A stretch of 64,000 bases of DNA from Mycobacterium sp. GA-0227b. GTDB lineage: Bacteria > Actinomycetota > Actinomycetes > Mycobacteriales > Mycobacteriaceae. Of this stretch, positions 1 to 7,762 are shown piece after piece. Made by a program: the position numbers and the translations under genes. The notes beneath the pieces are model-generated. The model saw nothing but the letters and a program-made list of their open reading frames with translations. It did no database searches and had not been told where the DNA came from. Location of the stretch: positions 248,001-312,000 of the forward strand of contig NZ_LQIK01000001.1 in assembly GCF_001499855.1 (NCBI RefSeq). The letters run 5' to 3'. Positions within the stretch are counted from its first letter, which is position 1; every line of letters starts with the position of its first letter.

Positions 1-1
1 C

Positions 2-223
2 GACGCGCCGGGCAAGGTCTGCGGCTTCGTCGACGCGTGGCTGCTGAGCCTGGACCTCAGCGTGGTGTGGCAGCCCGGGGCGCACCTGGTGCCGTCGACC
101 GCGTGGCGGCTGCTGGAGTCGCGCGGTTCGGTCGCCAACGGAGGCGTCTCGGCGTACGGCTCGCTGCGCGGCTCCGACGGGTCGCTGCTGGCCGTGCTGA
201 CCTCGCAGGGCCTCATCCGCTGA
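2..223 (+). CDS. C-terminal part of a probable thioesterase-fold protein (truncated by window edge)
   Basis: The frame is open from base 2 to a TGA at 221-223 and encodes the last 73 residues of a protein whose start lies outside the window. The tail LLAVLTSQGLIR, after a stretch with PGAHLVPSTAWRLLES, resembles the last strands of hot-dog (TesB-like) acyl-CoA thioesterases, which commonly end in a similar V-x-Q-x-G-L-I/M-R. That is family knowledge applied to a short fragment, so the assignment is tentative. It runs in the same direction as the DUF1707 and PadR genes that follow. Confidence 0.5.
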   Translation, partial: DAPGKVCGFVDAWLLSLDLSVVWQPGAHLVPSTAWRLLESRGSVANGGVSAYGSLRGSDGSLLAVLTSQGLIR

Positions 224-237
224 AGGTCGGCTGATCT

Positions 238-1119
238 TTGCTTCTACGATCATCGACGTGGCAGCGAGCTGGTCTGGCCGACAGACACCGGGAACGCGCG
301 AAAGACAGCGACCGCAACGACACCTGCCAGATCCTCGACAGCGCGCTGAGCGAGGGCCAGCTGTCGATGACCGAGCACGGCGAGCGGGTCAAGGCCGCGA
401 CCACCGCGATGACGCTCGGCGAACTACAGGCGCTGGTGGCCGACCTTCAGACCGGGAATGCGCCGGTGCAACTTCCGACGCTGAAGAAGCCGCGGGCGGT
501 ATCGATCGGCGGCGGCTGGGGTTTGCGTCTTGCGGTGGCCGGTGTGTTGGTGGTGCTCGGCATCGCGATCGGCTGGGGTCTGTACGGCAACACTCCGTCA
601 CCGCTGAACTTCACGTCCGACCCGGGCGCCAAGTCCGACGGCATCGCCCCGGTGGTGCTCACCCCGCCCAAGCAGTTGCACTCGCTCGGCGGGCTGACGG
701 GTCTTCTGGAGCAGATGAAACAGCGTTTCGGCGACACCAACGGCTACCGCCTCGTCGTTTATCCGGACTACGCGTCGCTGACCCGGCCGGACCCGAACGA
801 GGACCGTCGCGAGCTCATCTACAGCTACCGCGGCGGCTGGGACGATCCGACGTCGAGCTCGAAGACCAGCGACGCCGTCGAGGTCGATCTGAGCAAGTTC
901 GACGCCAAGGCCGTCGTCGGCGTCTTGCGGGGCGCCCCCGAGACAGTGGGTATCAAGCCCGAGGACGTCGACAGCACCTACTTGAGCATCGATTCGGCCG
1001 ACGACCCGACCACACCGGGCGCGCTGTCGATCGACGTCTACGTCTCCAGCGACTTCGGCAGCGGCTATATCGAGTTGGCCGGCGACGGCACGGTCAAGCA
1101 GGTCCACTACCCCGGCTGA
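238..1119 (+). CDS. DUF1707 domain membrane protein (Rv0048c-like); start uncertain
   Basis: The protein has an N-terminal DUF1707 region (about residues 20-70, RAKDSDRNDTCQILDSALSEG onward), one transmembrane helix (about 97-118, LRLAVAGVLVVLGIAIGWGLY) and a probably extracytoplasmic C-terminal domain. Order and length match M. tuberculosis Rv0048c, beside padR and ino1. Its function is unknown. The only early start in frame is TTG 238. A leaderless-type -10 box instead points to GTG 258, whose frame (+1 relative) encodes an unrelated peptide before DUF1707 begins. Either TTG 238 is used or a one- or two-base indel lies at about 296-306, in the run acgcgcgaaag. The body of the gene is secure; the first 20 residues are not. 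Confidence 0.7.
   Translation: MLLRSSTWQRAGLADRHRERAKDSDRNDTCQILDSALSEGQLSMTEHGERVKAATTAMTLGELQALVADLQTGNAPVQLPTLKKPRAVSIGGGWGLRLAVAGVLVVLGIAIGWGLYGNTPSPLNFTSDPGAKSDGIAPVVLTPPKQLHSLGGLTGLLEQMKQRFGDTNGYRLVVYPDYASLTRPDPNEDRRELIYSYRGGWDDPTSSSKTSDAVEVDLSKFDAKAVVGVLRGAPETVGIKPEDVDSTYLSIDSADDPTTPGALSIDVYVSSDFGSGYIELAGDGTVKQVHYPG
245..250 (+). promoter_or_regulatory. -10 hexamer TACGAT, 7 nt before GTG 258
   Basis: TACGAT fits the mycobacterial TANNNT -10 pattern and lies 7 nt upstream of the GTG at 258, the spacing of a leaderless transcript. That GTG is not in the reading frame of the DUF1707 protein (see the next entry), which makes the site informative about a possible indel. Confidence 0.4.
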
Positions 1120-1152
1120 CGCCCGACCGTTCGCGCGAAGGTAACCCGATGT

Positions 1153-1175
1153 TCGCGCCGAATATATCGGCGCGA
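1153..1175. promoter_or_regulatory. Perfect inverted repeat, probable PadR operator
   Basis: TCGCGCCGA (1153-1161), a 5-nt spacer ATATA and TCGGCGCGA (1167-1175) form a perfect 9-bp dyad. It abuts a -10-like TACTAT at 1176-1181 and lies 67 bp upstream of the padR start. PadR repressors usually bind dyads overlapping their own promoter, so autoregulation is the likely role (inference). Confidence 0.55.
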
Positions 1176-1241
1176 TACTATGGTGCGAGGTGTCGAACCG
1201 CCGTAACGGACGAGCTGCGATTTCTTAAGGGGGTGTCCTCG

Positions 1242-1796
1242 GTGCTGGAATTGGCCATCCTGGGACTCCTGCTGGAATCGCCGATGCACGGCTACGAACT
1301 CCGCAAGAGGCTGACCGGGTTGCTCGGCGCCTTTCGCGCGTTTTCGTACGGCTCGCTGTACCCGGCGCTGCGGCGGATGCAGACCGACGGGCTCATCGTC
1401 GAGGATGCGGCGCCGGACGGCACCCCGAAGATGCGCCGGGCGCGGCGCGTCTACCAGCTCACCGACAAGGGCAAGCAGCGCTTCGCCGAGCTGGTGGCCG
1501 ACACCGGCCCACAGAACTTCTCCGACGACGGTTTCGGCGTCCATCTCGCCTTCTTCAACCGCACCCCGGCCGAGGCCCGGATGCGGATCCTGGAGGGGCG
1601 TCGTCGTCAGGTAGAGGAACGCCGTGAGGGTCTGCGTGAAGCCGTCGCGCGGGCTAGCAGCTCAATCGACCGGTACACCCGACAGCTCCATCAGCTCGGG
1701 TTGGAGTCCAGCGAGCGCGAAGTGAAATGGCTCAACGAGCTGATAGCGGCGGAACGTCTGAGCCAGGGGCGCTCGGACAACGCAGTGCAGCCCTAG
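1242..1796 (+). CDS. PadR-family transcriptional regulator (Rv0047c-like)
   Basis: A 184-residue protein with an N-terminal winged helix (about residues 1-85: [21 protein letters not shown] and [18 protein letters not shown], the PadR signature) and a C-terminal helical dimerisation region (PadR_C/Vir-like, about 95-170). GTG 1242 is chosen because a purine-rich aaggggg ribosome-binding site ends 8 nt before it; GTG 1233, three codons upstream, would sit on top of that site. It precedes ino1 with a short gap, as in M. tuberculosis Rv0047c-Rv0046c. The palindrome upstream suggests self-control; the effector is unknown. Confidence 0.85.
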   Translation: MLELAILGLLLESPMHGYELRKRLTGLLGAFRAFSYGSLYPALRRMQTDGLIVEDAAPDGTPKMRRARRVYQLTDKGKQRFAELVADTGPQNFSDDGFGVHLAFFNRTPAEARMRILEGRRRQVEERREGLREAVARASSSIDRYTRQLHQLGLESSEREVKWLNELIAAERLSQGRSDNAVQP

Positions 1797-1843
1797 GCAA
1801 AACCGAACCAAGTACGACAGGGATTACGAAGGGAAGAGGCGTC

Positions 1844-2920
1844 ATGGCATCAAACGGAGAGGTGCGGGTCGCGATTGTCGGCGTGGGCAACTGCGCGTCG
1901 TCGCTCGTACAGGGCGTGCAGTACTACCAGGACGCCGATGAGACGGCCACTGTGCCCGGTCTGATGCACGTGCGTCTCGGCCCGTACCACGTGCGCGACG
2001 TCAAGTTCGTCGCCGCGTTCGACGTCGACGCCAAGAAGGTCGGTTTCGACCTGTCCGAGGCGATCTTCGCGTCCGAGAACAACACCATCAAGATCGCCGA
2101 CGTGCCGCCGACCAACGTGACCGTGCAGCGCGGCCCGACGCTCGACGGCATCGGCAAGTACTACGCCGACACCATCGAGGTCTCCGACTCCGATCCGGTC
2201 GACGTGGTCAAGGCGCTCAAGGACGCCGAGGTCGACGTGCTGGTGTCCTACCTGCCGGTCGGCAGCGAGGAGGCCGACAAGTTCTACGCCCAGTGCGCGA
2301 TCGACGCCGGCGTGGCGTTCGTCAACGCGCTTCCGGTCTTCATCGCATCAGATCCCGTGTGGGCCAAGAAGTTCGCCGACGCCGGGGTGCCGATCGTCGG
2401 CGACGACATCAAGAGCCAGATCGGCGCGACGATCACCCACCGCGTGATGGCCAAGCTGTTCGAGGACCGCGGCGTGCAGCTCGACCGCACGATGCAGCTC
2501 AACGTCGGCGGCAACATGGACTTCCTCAACATGCTCGAGCGCTCGCGGCTGGAGTCGAAGAAGATCTCCAAGACCCAGGCCGTCACGTCCAACCTGCAGC
2601 GCGAGTTCAACACCAAGGACGTGCACATCGGCCCGTCCGATCACGTCGGCTGGCTCGACGACCGCAAGTGGGCCTACGTGCGGCTGGAGGGGCGCGCGTT
2701 CGGTGACGTGCCGCTGAACCTGGAGTACAAGCTCGAAGTGTGGGATTCGCCGAACTCGGCCGGCGTGATCATCGACGCGGTGCGCGCGGCGAAGATCGCC
2801 AAGGACCGCGGCATCGGCGGCCCTGTCGAGGCGGCGTCGGCCTACCTGATGAAGAGCCCGCCCAAGCAGCTGCCCGACGATGTGGCTCGCGCGCAGCTCG
2901 AGACGTTCATCGAGGGCTGA
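1844..2920 (+). CDS. ino1: Inositol-3-phosphate synthase
   Basis: A 358-residue myo-inositol-1-phosphate synthase. It converts glucose 6-phosphate to inositol 3-phosphate with NAD, the first step toward mycothiol, phosphatidylinositol, PIMs and LAM. The N-terminal Rossmann motif [12 protein letters not shown] and the conserved [15 protein letters not shown] and NVGGNMDF segments are present, and the length matches mycobacterial Ino1 (about 367). ATG 1844 is preceded by gaagggaagagg, a strong ribosome-binding site. It follows padR in the same direction, so PadR could influence it by read-through. A hairpin follows the stop. Confidence 0.95.
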   Translation: MASNGEVRVAIVGVGNCASSLVQGVQYYQDADETATVPGLMHVRLGPYHVRDVKFVAAFDVDAKKVGFDLSEAIFASENNTIKIADVPPTNVTVQRGPTLDGIGKYYADTIEVSDSDPVDVVKALKDAEVDVLVSYLPVGSEEADKFYAQCAIDAGVAFVNALPVFIASDPVWAKKFADAGVPIVGDDIKSQIGATITHRVMAKLFEDRGVQLDRTMQLNVGGNMDFLNMLERSRLESKKISKTQAVTSNLQREFNTKDVHIGPSDHVGWLDDRKWAYVRLEGRAFGDVPLNLEYKLEVWDSPNSAGVIIDAVRAAKIAKDRGIGGPVEAASAYLMKSPPKQLPDDVARAQLETFIEG

Positions 2921-2935
2921 CCCTCTCTCCCCCTG

Positions 2936-2986
2936 CGACTTGTGGAGTCTTACCGGCGGTGAGCGCCGCTGGGGCTCCACAAATCG
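2936..2986. terminator. 51-bp hairpin between ino1 and the hydrolase gene
   Basis: The 14-bp arms 2936-2949 and 2973-2986 (core TTGTGGAG / CTCCACAA) pair with two imperfections, and a nested CGGCG / CGCCG stem lies in the loop. It starts 15 bp after the ino1 stop. There is no U-tract, as is common for mycobacterial terminators. Its size is close to that of the 52-57 bp palindromes elsewhere in the window. Confidence 0.5.
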
Positions 2987-2993
2987 CGTTTTG

Positions 2994-2999
2994 TAGGGT
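2994..2999 (+). promoter_or_regulatory. -10 hexamer TAGGGT, leaderless spacing to GTG 3006
   Basis: TAGGGT matches TANNNT and ends 6 nt before the GTG start, so transcription should begin at or next to the start codon. Confidence 0.5.
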
Positions 3000-3005
3000 C
3001 ATTTC

Positions 3006-3908
3006 GTGACCGAGATCTCGCCTGACGACGAGCTGGCTGCGCTCGACGAGTTCATCTTCCTCGACGAGAACGCGCGCCAAGCCGGGGTCGATGCGGTGCC
3101 GCCGGTGAAACGCGTCGACGTCGGGCCGATCAGCGCGCTGAAGTTCGGCGACAATTCCCCGCGGGTGGTGTTCCTGCATGGCGGCGGTCAGAACGCGCAC
3201 ACCTGGGACACGGTGATCGTCGGCCTCAGCGAGCCGGCGCTGGCCATCGACCTGCCGGGCCACGGCCGCTCGGCGTGGCGGGAGGACGGCGACTACGGCC
3301 CCAAGCGCAATGCGGCGGCGATCGAACCCGTGGTCCGCGAACTGGCGGCCGACGCCGATCTGGTGGTCGGGATGTCGCTCGGCGGCCTGACCGCGTTGCG
3401 GCTCGCAGTGACGGCGCCCGACCTGGTGCGTCGGCTGGTGCTCGTCGACGTGACGCCGTCGGCGCCGGAGCGGCACACCGAGATGACCGAGGCGCAGAAG
3501 GGCACCGTCGCGCTGGTGCAGGGCGACCGCGTCTTCCCGTCGTTCGATGCGATGTTGGAGAAGACCGTCGCCGCGGCGCCGCACCGGGACCGGGAGTCGT
3601 TGCGGCGTGGGGTTTTCCACAACGCGAAGCGGCTCGAGGACGGCACCTGGACCTGGCGCTACGACTCCATCCGCAAGGGCGACGGTTTCGAGGGCTTGTG
3701 GGAGGACGTGCCGCGGCTCGCGGTGACGACGACGTTGGTGCGCGGCGCGAACTCGTTCTTCGTCAACGATGACGACGCCGCAGAGTTCGCCCGGAACGCA
3801 CCGGGCTTCAAGGACGTCCAGATCGTCGAGGACTCCGGGCACTCGGTGCAGAGCGACCAACCGGGCAAGCTGATCGAGATCCTCAGTGGTGTACTCGCCG
3901 AGCCCTGA
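3006..3908 (+). CDS. Alpha/beta-hydrolase (Rv0045c-like esterase)
   Basis: A 300-residue alpha/beta-hydrolase. Visible elements are the oxyanion-hole strand FLHGGGQNAHTW (about residue 57), the nucleophile elbow GMSLGG with Ser124, and the catalytic His in EDSGHSVQSDQPG near residue 282. Its place after ino1 matches M. tuberculosis Rv0045c, an esterase of similar length studied structurally and active on short esters. The natural substrate is unknown. GTG 3006 is supported by the leaderless-type promoter. Its 3-prime end overlaps the convergent methyltransferase gene by 26 bp. Confidence 0.85.
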   Translation: MTEISPDDELAALDEFIFLDENARQAGVDAVPPVKRVDVGPISALKFGDNSPRVVFLHGGGQNAHTWDTVIVGLSEPALAIDLPGHGRSAWREDGDYGPKRNAAAIEPVVRELAADADLVVGMSLGGLTALRLAVTAPDLVRRLVLVDVTPSAPERHTEMTEAQKGTVALVQGDRVFPSFDAMLEKTVAAAPHRDRESLRRGVFHNAKRLEDGTWTWRYDSIRKGDGFEGLWEDVPRLAVTTTLVRGANSFFVNDDDAAEFARNAPGFKDVQIVEDSGHSVQSDQPGKLIEILSGVLAEP

Positions 3909-4512
3909 CCACCGCTGACCGGAGGGTGATTTCCGCTCCTCCGTGGTCGGCCGTGCGACGCGGCACGGCGTCGTCAACCGTCAGGAGCTCCCACCCCTCG
4001 TCGAGCACCGACACCACGTCGGCGCTTGTGAAGAACACCGCGTCCGGCATTGTGCCGCCGGAGATGTCGGCATTCGAGGGGTGATGTCCGACGACCAGCA
4101 GCGTGCCACCCGGCCGCACTGCGGCGGCGAGCCGTCGAAACAACGAGTCGCGCTGGGCGATTCCGTGCAGATAATGCGTCGTCACCAAGTCGAACGCGCC
4201 TGGCGGCGGGGCCCAGATGCTGAGGTCCGCCTGTCGCCACTCGATCCGCGCCGCGACGTCAGGTCCCATCTGTTCGGCACGGTCGCGGGCGCACTGTAGC
4301 GCACTGTCCACGAAATCGACTGCGGTGACGGCCCATCCGTTCTGCGCGAGCCAGATGGCGTCAGCGCCCAGACCGCAGCCGGCATCAAGCGCACGTCCGG
4401 CGGGAAGTCCCACCACAGCATCCGTCAGCGTTCGGTTCGGGGTCGACATGCCTGCCGTGTGCGCCACCGTCTCCCACCGCTGCTCCCAGAACGTTCTGTC
4501 GAGTTCGGTCAT
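3883..4512 (-). CDS. Class I SAM-dependent methyltransferase
   Basis: A 209-residue protein with the SAM-binding motif I ALDAGCGLGADAIWLA (about residues 42-57), an acidic motif II (VTAVDFVDSA) and a motif IV-like FDLVTTHYLHG. This is the small-molecule methyltransferase fold (Methyltransf_25/TehB-like). The ATG at 4512 follows a ggaag ribosome-binding site; the ATG at 4548 would add 12 residues with no family similarity. It is divergent from the PhoX gene and convergent, with overlap, to the hydrolase gene. The substrate cannot be deduced. Confidence 0.75.
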   Translation of the reverse strand: MTELDRTFWEQRWETVAHTAGMSTPNRTLTDAVVGLPAGRALDAGCGLGADAIWLAQNGWAVTAVDFVDSALQCARDRAEQMGPDVAARIEWRQADLSIWAPPPGAFDLVTTHYLHGIAQRDSLFRRLAAAVRPGGTLLVVGHHPSNADISGGTMPDAVFFTSADVVSVLDEGWELLTVDDAVPRRTADHGGAEITLRSAVVRARRVHH

Positions 4513-4576
4513 GCTTCCCAGCGTGCCCACTGTGCGCCGAGTTAGCAAATGTTCTTGCTGTTAAGGCAAACGCCCA

Positions 4577-4620
4577 GTTAGTCTCCTGTTCATCTTCTGC
4601 TTGCCGACTGCTGGTCGGGC
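4577..4620 (+). promoter_or_regulatory. Four 11-bp direct repeats, possible PHO box before the phosphatase gene
   Basis: Consecutive 11-mers GTTAGTCTCCT (4577), GTTCATCTTCT (4588), GCTTGCCGACT (4599) and GCTGGTCGGGC (4610) follow an 11-bp period. Units 1 and 2 resemble the GTTCACC/GTTCATC core of actinobacterial PhoP-type PHO boxes, which are built from 11-bp repeats. The position, 67-110 bp upstream of a PhoX-type phosphatase, fits phosphate-starvation control (inference). Confidence 0.4.
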
Positions 4621-4686
4621 TGTCGTAGGTTTCCGCGCGTCCGGCCGCTCAGCCCTCGGCCGACTCGACGGAAGGACCCTGCCGAT

Positions 4687-6756
4687 ATGGCGCTCGTGCC
4701 GCTGAACCTGTTCGTCGCTCATGACGGGAAGTCGAAGCGCCAGCATGTGACATGCCGCTACAAGTGCGGCGACGCCTGCTCCAAGCCGGTCCCCAACACC
4801 AGCGGCAACGAGTACTTCGGCGACGTCGTCAAGGCGGTGTCGCGGCGGTCGATGCTGCGGGCCGGCGGCATCGCGGTGCTGGCCGTCGGCACTGCCAGTG
4901 CGCTGGCCTCGTGCGGCCGCGACGACCAACCCGCGCCAGCGCCGACATCGCCGGCCCCACCGGCCGACCCGCCCGCGGGCATGCGGTTCGCCTCGGTCGC
5001 TCCCAACAGTGAAGACGCTGTCGTCATCCCCGATGGTTACCGCCAGGCGGTCGTCATCAGCTGGGGCGACCCGGTGCTGCCGGGCGCACCCCCATTCGAC
5101 GTCAACAACCAGAGCGGTGCCGCTCAACGCGGGCAGTTCGGCTTCAACAACGACTTCGCGGGCCTGCTGCCGATCCCGGGACAGCCGAACCGCTTCCTGC
5201 TGGTCACCAACTTCGAGTACGTCACTCCGCAGTTCATGTTCCCGGGCTACGACGCGGACAAGCCCACCCGCGAGCAGTTCGAGGTGGAGATCGCCGCAGT
5301 TGGCATGGGCGTCGTCGAGGTCGAAAGCACGCCGAACGGCCTGACACCGGTATCGGGCCGCTACAACCGGCGCATCACCGCCGACACCCCGTTCACGTTG
5401 ACCGGTCCCGCGGCAGGCAGTGAATTCGTAAAGACGGAGGCCGACCCCGACGGCCGTACCGTCGCGGGCACCTTCGCCAACTGCGCCGGCGGCGTCACCC
5501 CATGGGGCACCGTGTTGTCCGGCGAGGAGAACTTCGACTCCTATTTCGGCGGCGCAACCTCGGCGCCTGGGCCCGGACCCGTCGACGCCGACCGCCGGGA
5601 TCGCTACGGCATCACCGCCGAACCCTCCGAGCTACTGTGGGAGACATTCGACCCGCGCTTCGACCTGGCCCGAAATCCCCACGAGGTCAACAGGTTCGGC
5701 TACGTGGTCGAACTCAACCCGTGGGACCCGAACTCGACGCCGGTCAAGCACTCGGCGCTGGGCCGGCTCAAACACGAGGGCGCCAGCATCTACGTCACCG
5801 ACGACGGCACCGTGGTCGCCTACACCGGCGATGACGAACGCTTCGACTACATGTACAAGTTCGTGTCGGACAAGAAGATTCGGCCCGGTCGCGACGCCGC
5901 CGCGATGGCACACAACATGACGATCCTCGACGAGGGCACGCTCTATGTCGCCAAGCTCTCCAGCGATATCCCGGCCAACGAGATCGACGGCTCCGGCAAG
6001 CCGCCGTCCACCGGCGCGTTCACGGGCACCGGCACGTGGGTCCCGCTGCTGCATTCGGGACCGGATGATCGAGCCGAGTCGCTCGTCGACGGCGTCTCGG
6101 CGCAGGAGGCCGCCGTCTTCACGCGGATCGCCGCTGACAAGGCCGGCGCCACCAAGATGGACCGCCCCGAGGACTTCGAAGCCAACCCCAAGACCGGCAA
6201 GGTCTACGTCGCGCTGACCAACAACGACGAGCGCGGCGCGGCGGGCGAAGCACCCGCGGATGCGGCCAACCCGCGCAACGACAACAAGAACGGCCAGATC
6301 CTCGAGATCACCGACAACCACGCCGGCACCGACTTCACCTGGGAACTGCTGCTGGTGTGCGGCGATCCCGCGGCCGCCGACACCTACTTCGCCGGGTTCG
6401 ACAAGACCAGGGTCAGCCCGATCTCGTGCCCGGACAATCTGGCGTTCGACAGCCACGGCAACCTGTGGATCTCCACCGACGGCAACGCGCTGAACTCCAA
6501 CGACGGGTTGTTCGCCGTCGCGTTGGACGGGCCGAACCGCGGCGAGACCCGGCAGTTCCTCACCGTTCCGCTCGGTGCGGAGACGTGCGGTCCCGTCGTC
6601 ACCGACGACGTTGTCACCATATGCGTCCAACATCCTGGCGAGCACGACGACAACAGCATCGATGCCCCACTGTCGCGGTGGCCGGAGGGCGGTAACGGCA
6701 CGGCGCGGCCCTCTGTCGTCGCGGTGTGGAAGGCCGACGGGAACATCGGCGTCTAG
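4687..6756 (+). CDS. PhoX-type (DUF839) phosphatase, Tat-exported lipoprotein
   Basis: A 689-residue DUF839/PhoX-family protein, probably an exported calcium- and iron-dependent phosphomonoesterase that releases phosphate from organic esters. An N-terminal extension contains Cys-rich TCRYKCGDAC (about residues 22-31). It is followed by a twin-arginine signal SRRSMLRAGG (about 54) with a hydrophobic stretch ending in LASCG (about 76), a lipobox, so the enzyme is likely membrane-anchored outside the cell. PhoX-like segments include TPWGTVLSGEENFDSYF, KHEGASIYVTDDGTVVAYTGDDERFDYMYKFVS (family pattern) and RPEDFEANPKTGKVYVALT. A gaagga ribosome-binding site precedes ATG 4687. Function is inferred from the family. 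Confidence 0.8.
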   Translation: MALVPLNLFVAHDGKSKRQHVTCRYKCGDACSKPVPNTSGNEYFGDVVKAVSRRSMLRAGGIAVLAVGTASALASCGRDDQPAPAPTSPAPPADPPAGMRFASVAPNSEDAVVIPDGYRQAVVISWGDPVLPGAPPFDVNNQSGAAQRGQFGFNNDFAGLLPIPGQPNRFLLVTNFEYVTPQFMFPGYDADKPTREQFEVEIAAVGMGVVEVESTPNGLTPVSGRYNRRITADTPFTLTGPAAGSEFVKTEADPDGRTVAGTFANCAGGVTPWGTVLSGEENFDSYFGGATSAPGPGPVDADRRDRYGITAEPSELLWETFDPRFDLARNPHEVNRFGYVVELNPWDPNSTPVKHSALGRLKHEGASIYVTDDGTVVAYTGDDERFDYMYKFVSDKKIRPGRDAAAMAHNMTILDEGTLYVAKLSSDIPANEIDGSGKPPSTGAFTGTGTWVPLLHSGPDDRAESLVDGVSAQEAAVFTRIAADKAGATKMDRPEDFEANPKTGKVYVALTNNDERGAAGEAPADAANPRNDNKNGQILEITDNHAGTDFTWELLLVCGDPAAADTYFAGFDKTRVSPISCPDNLAFDSHGNLWISTDGNALNSNDGLFAVALDGPNRGETRQFLTVPLGAETCGPVVTDDVVTICVQHPGEHDDNSIDAPLSRWPEGGNGTARPSVVAVWKADGNIGV

Positions 6757-6768
6757 TCCCACTGGCGT

Positions 6769-6825
6769 CGAAACCGACGAAATGGCTGTTTCGCGGCCGG
6801 TTTCGCAGCCATTTCGTCGGTTTCG
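6769..6825. terminator. 57-bp hairpin with perfect 20-bp arms
   Basis: The left arm 6769-6788 (starts CGAAACCGACGA) and right arm 6806-6825 (ends GTCGGTTTCG) are exact reverse complements over 20 bp, with a 17-nt loop containing CGGCCG. It begins 13 bp after the phosphatase stop and ends 32 bp before the next start. A transcription terminator is the simplest reading; a mobile palindromic element is the alternative. Confidence 0.65.
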
Positions 6826-6843
6826 CGGGTTGTTGGGGGTAAG

Positions 6844-6849
6844 TACGCT
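6844..6849 (+). promoter_or_regulatory. -10 hexamer TACGCT, leaderless spacing to GTG 6857
   Basis: The TANNNT match ends 7 nt before GTG 6857, consistent with a transcript that starts at or beside the start codon. Confidence 0.4.
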
Positions 6850-6856
6850 CGCTTGG

Positions 6857-7657
6857 GTGAGCTTCCCCATTCGCATCGGCGTGCAACTGCAGCCGCAACA
6901 CTCCCCGAAGTACAGCCACATCCGCGACGCGGTCCGACGTTGTGAGGACATCGGCGTCGACGTCGCGTTCAACTGGGACCACTTCTTCCCGCTCTACGGC
7001 GATCCCGACGGCGCGCACTACGAATGCTGGACGATGCTGGGCGCCTGGGCCGAGCAGACGTCGCGCATCGAGATCGGCGCGCTGGTGACATGCAACTCGT
7101 ACCGCAATCCGGAACTGCTCGCCGACATGGCGCGCACGGTCGACCACATCAGCGACGGTCGGCTGATCCTCGGGATCGGCTCGGGCTGGAAGCAGAAGGA
7201 CTACGACGAGTACGGCTACGAGTTCGGCACCGCGGGCAGCAGGCTCGACGACCTCGCCGCGGCGATGCCGCGCATCACGTCGCGGCTGGCCAAGCTGAAT
7301 CCACAGCCCACCCGCGACATTCCGGTCCTGATCGGCGGCGGCGGGGAGAAGAAGACCCTGCGGCTGGTCGCCGAGTACGGCGACATCTGGCACAGCTTCT
7401 CCGACAGCGCCGAGTATCCGCGCAAGGCCGAGATCCTCGCCGGCCACTGCGCGGACGTCGGTCGTGACCCCGCGGCGATCGAGCGGTCGGCCGGTGTGTC
7501 GGGAAAGAGCGTCGACGCGTTGCTCACCGAAGCCGGGGCGCTGGCCGACCTCGGCGTCACGATGTTGACGGTCGGCGTCAACGGACCCGACTACGAGTTG
7601 TCCGACGCCGAGGCGCTCTGCCGGTGGCGCGACCGTCGTCAAAACGAAGGCGGCTGA
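6857..7657 (+). CDS. LLM-class F420-dependent oxidoreductase (Rv0044c-like)
   Basis: A 266-residue luciferase-like monooxygenase-fold protein. It begins FPIRIGVQLQPQHSPKY and has AFNWDHFFPLYGDPDGAHYECWT and the family-typical RTVDHISDGRLILGIGSGW. Mycobacterial members of this group normally use coenzyme F420 rather than FMN. Position and length match Rv0044c of M. tuberculosis. The start is GTG 6857, because the conserved first strand begins three residues later and a leaderless -10 lies upstream. The substrate is unknown. It lies next to a GntR regulator, as in M. tuberculosis (Rv0043c). Confidence 0.85.
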   Translation: MSFPIRIGVQLQPQHSPKYSHIRDAVRRCEDIGVDVAFNWDHFFPLYGDPDGAHYECWTMLGAWAEQTSRIEIGALVTCNSYRNPELLADMARTVDHISDGRLILGIGSGWKQKDYDEYGYEFGTAGSRLDDLAAAMPRITSRLAKLNPQPTRDIPVLIGGGGEKKTLRLVAEYGDIWHSFSDSAEYPRKAEILAGHCADVGRDPAAIERSAGVSGKSVDALLTEAGALADLGVTMLTVGVNGPDYELSDAEALCRWRDRRQNEGG

Positions 7658-7719
7658 AGCGGCGTAACGGCCAACGGCAAGCCGGGCAGCGTGAGAGACT
7701 GTCGCCGCACCGCGCAAGT

Positions 7720-7735
7720 GTGGGGGTACCCCCAC
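7720..7735. promoter_or_regulatory. Perfect 16-bp palindrome upstream of the GntR gene
   Basis: GTGGGGGTACCCCCAC is self-complementary over all 16 bp. It lies 28-43 bp before the GntR start and is followed by ccggaggtcggggag, so it can fold further. It could be the GntR operator. The motif also resembles GC-rich palindromes common in intergenic regions of other actinobacteria, so a dispersed repeat is possible (recollection, not checked). Confidence 0.45.
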
Positions 7736-7762
7736 CGGAGGTCGGGGAGAGCGATCCCACCC

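Noticed and set aside
258..1796. Long frame from GTG 258 through the DUF1707 gene into padR, as if one 512-residue fusion
   Set aside because: The first 320 codons are Arg/Gly-rich out-of-frame sequence over the DUF1707 gene; only the part from 1242 resembles a protein family (PadR).
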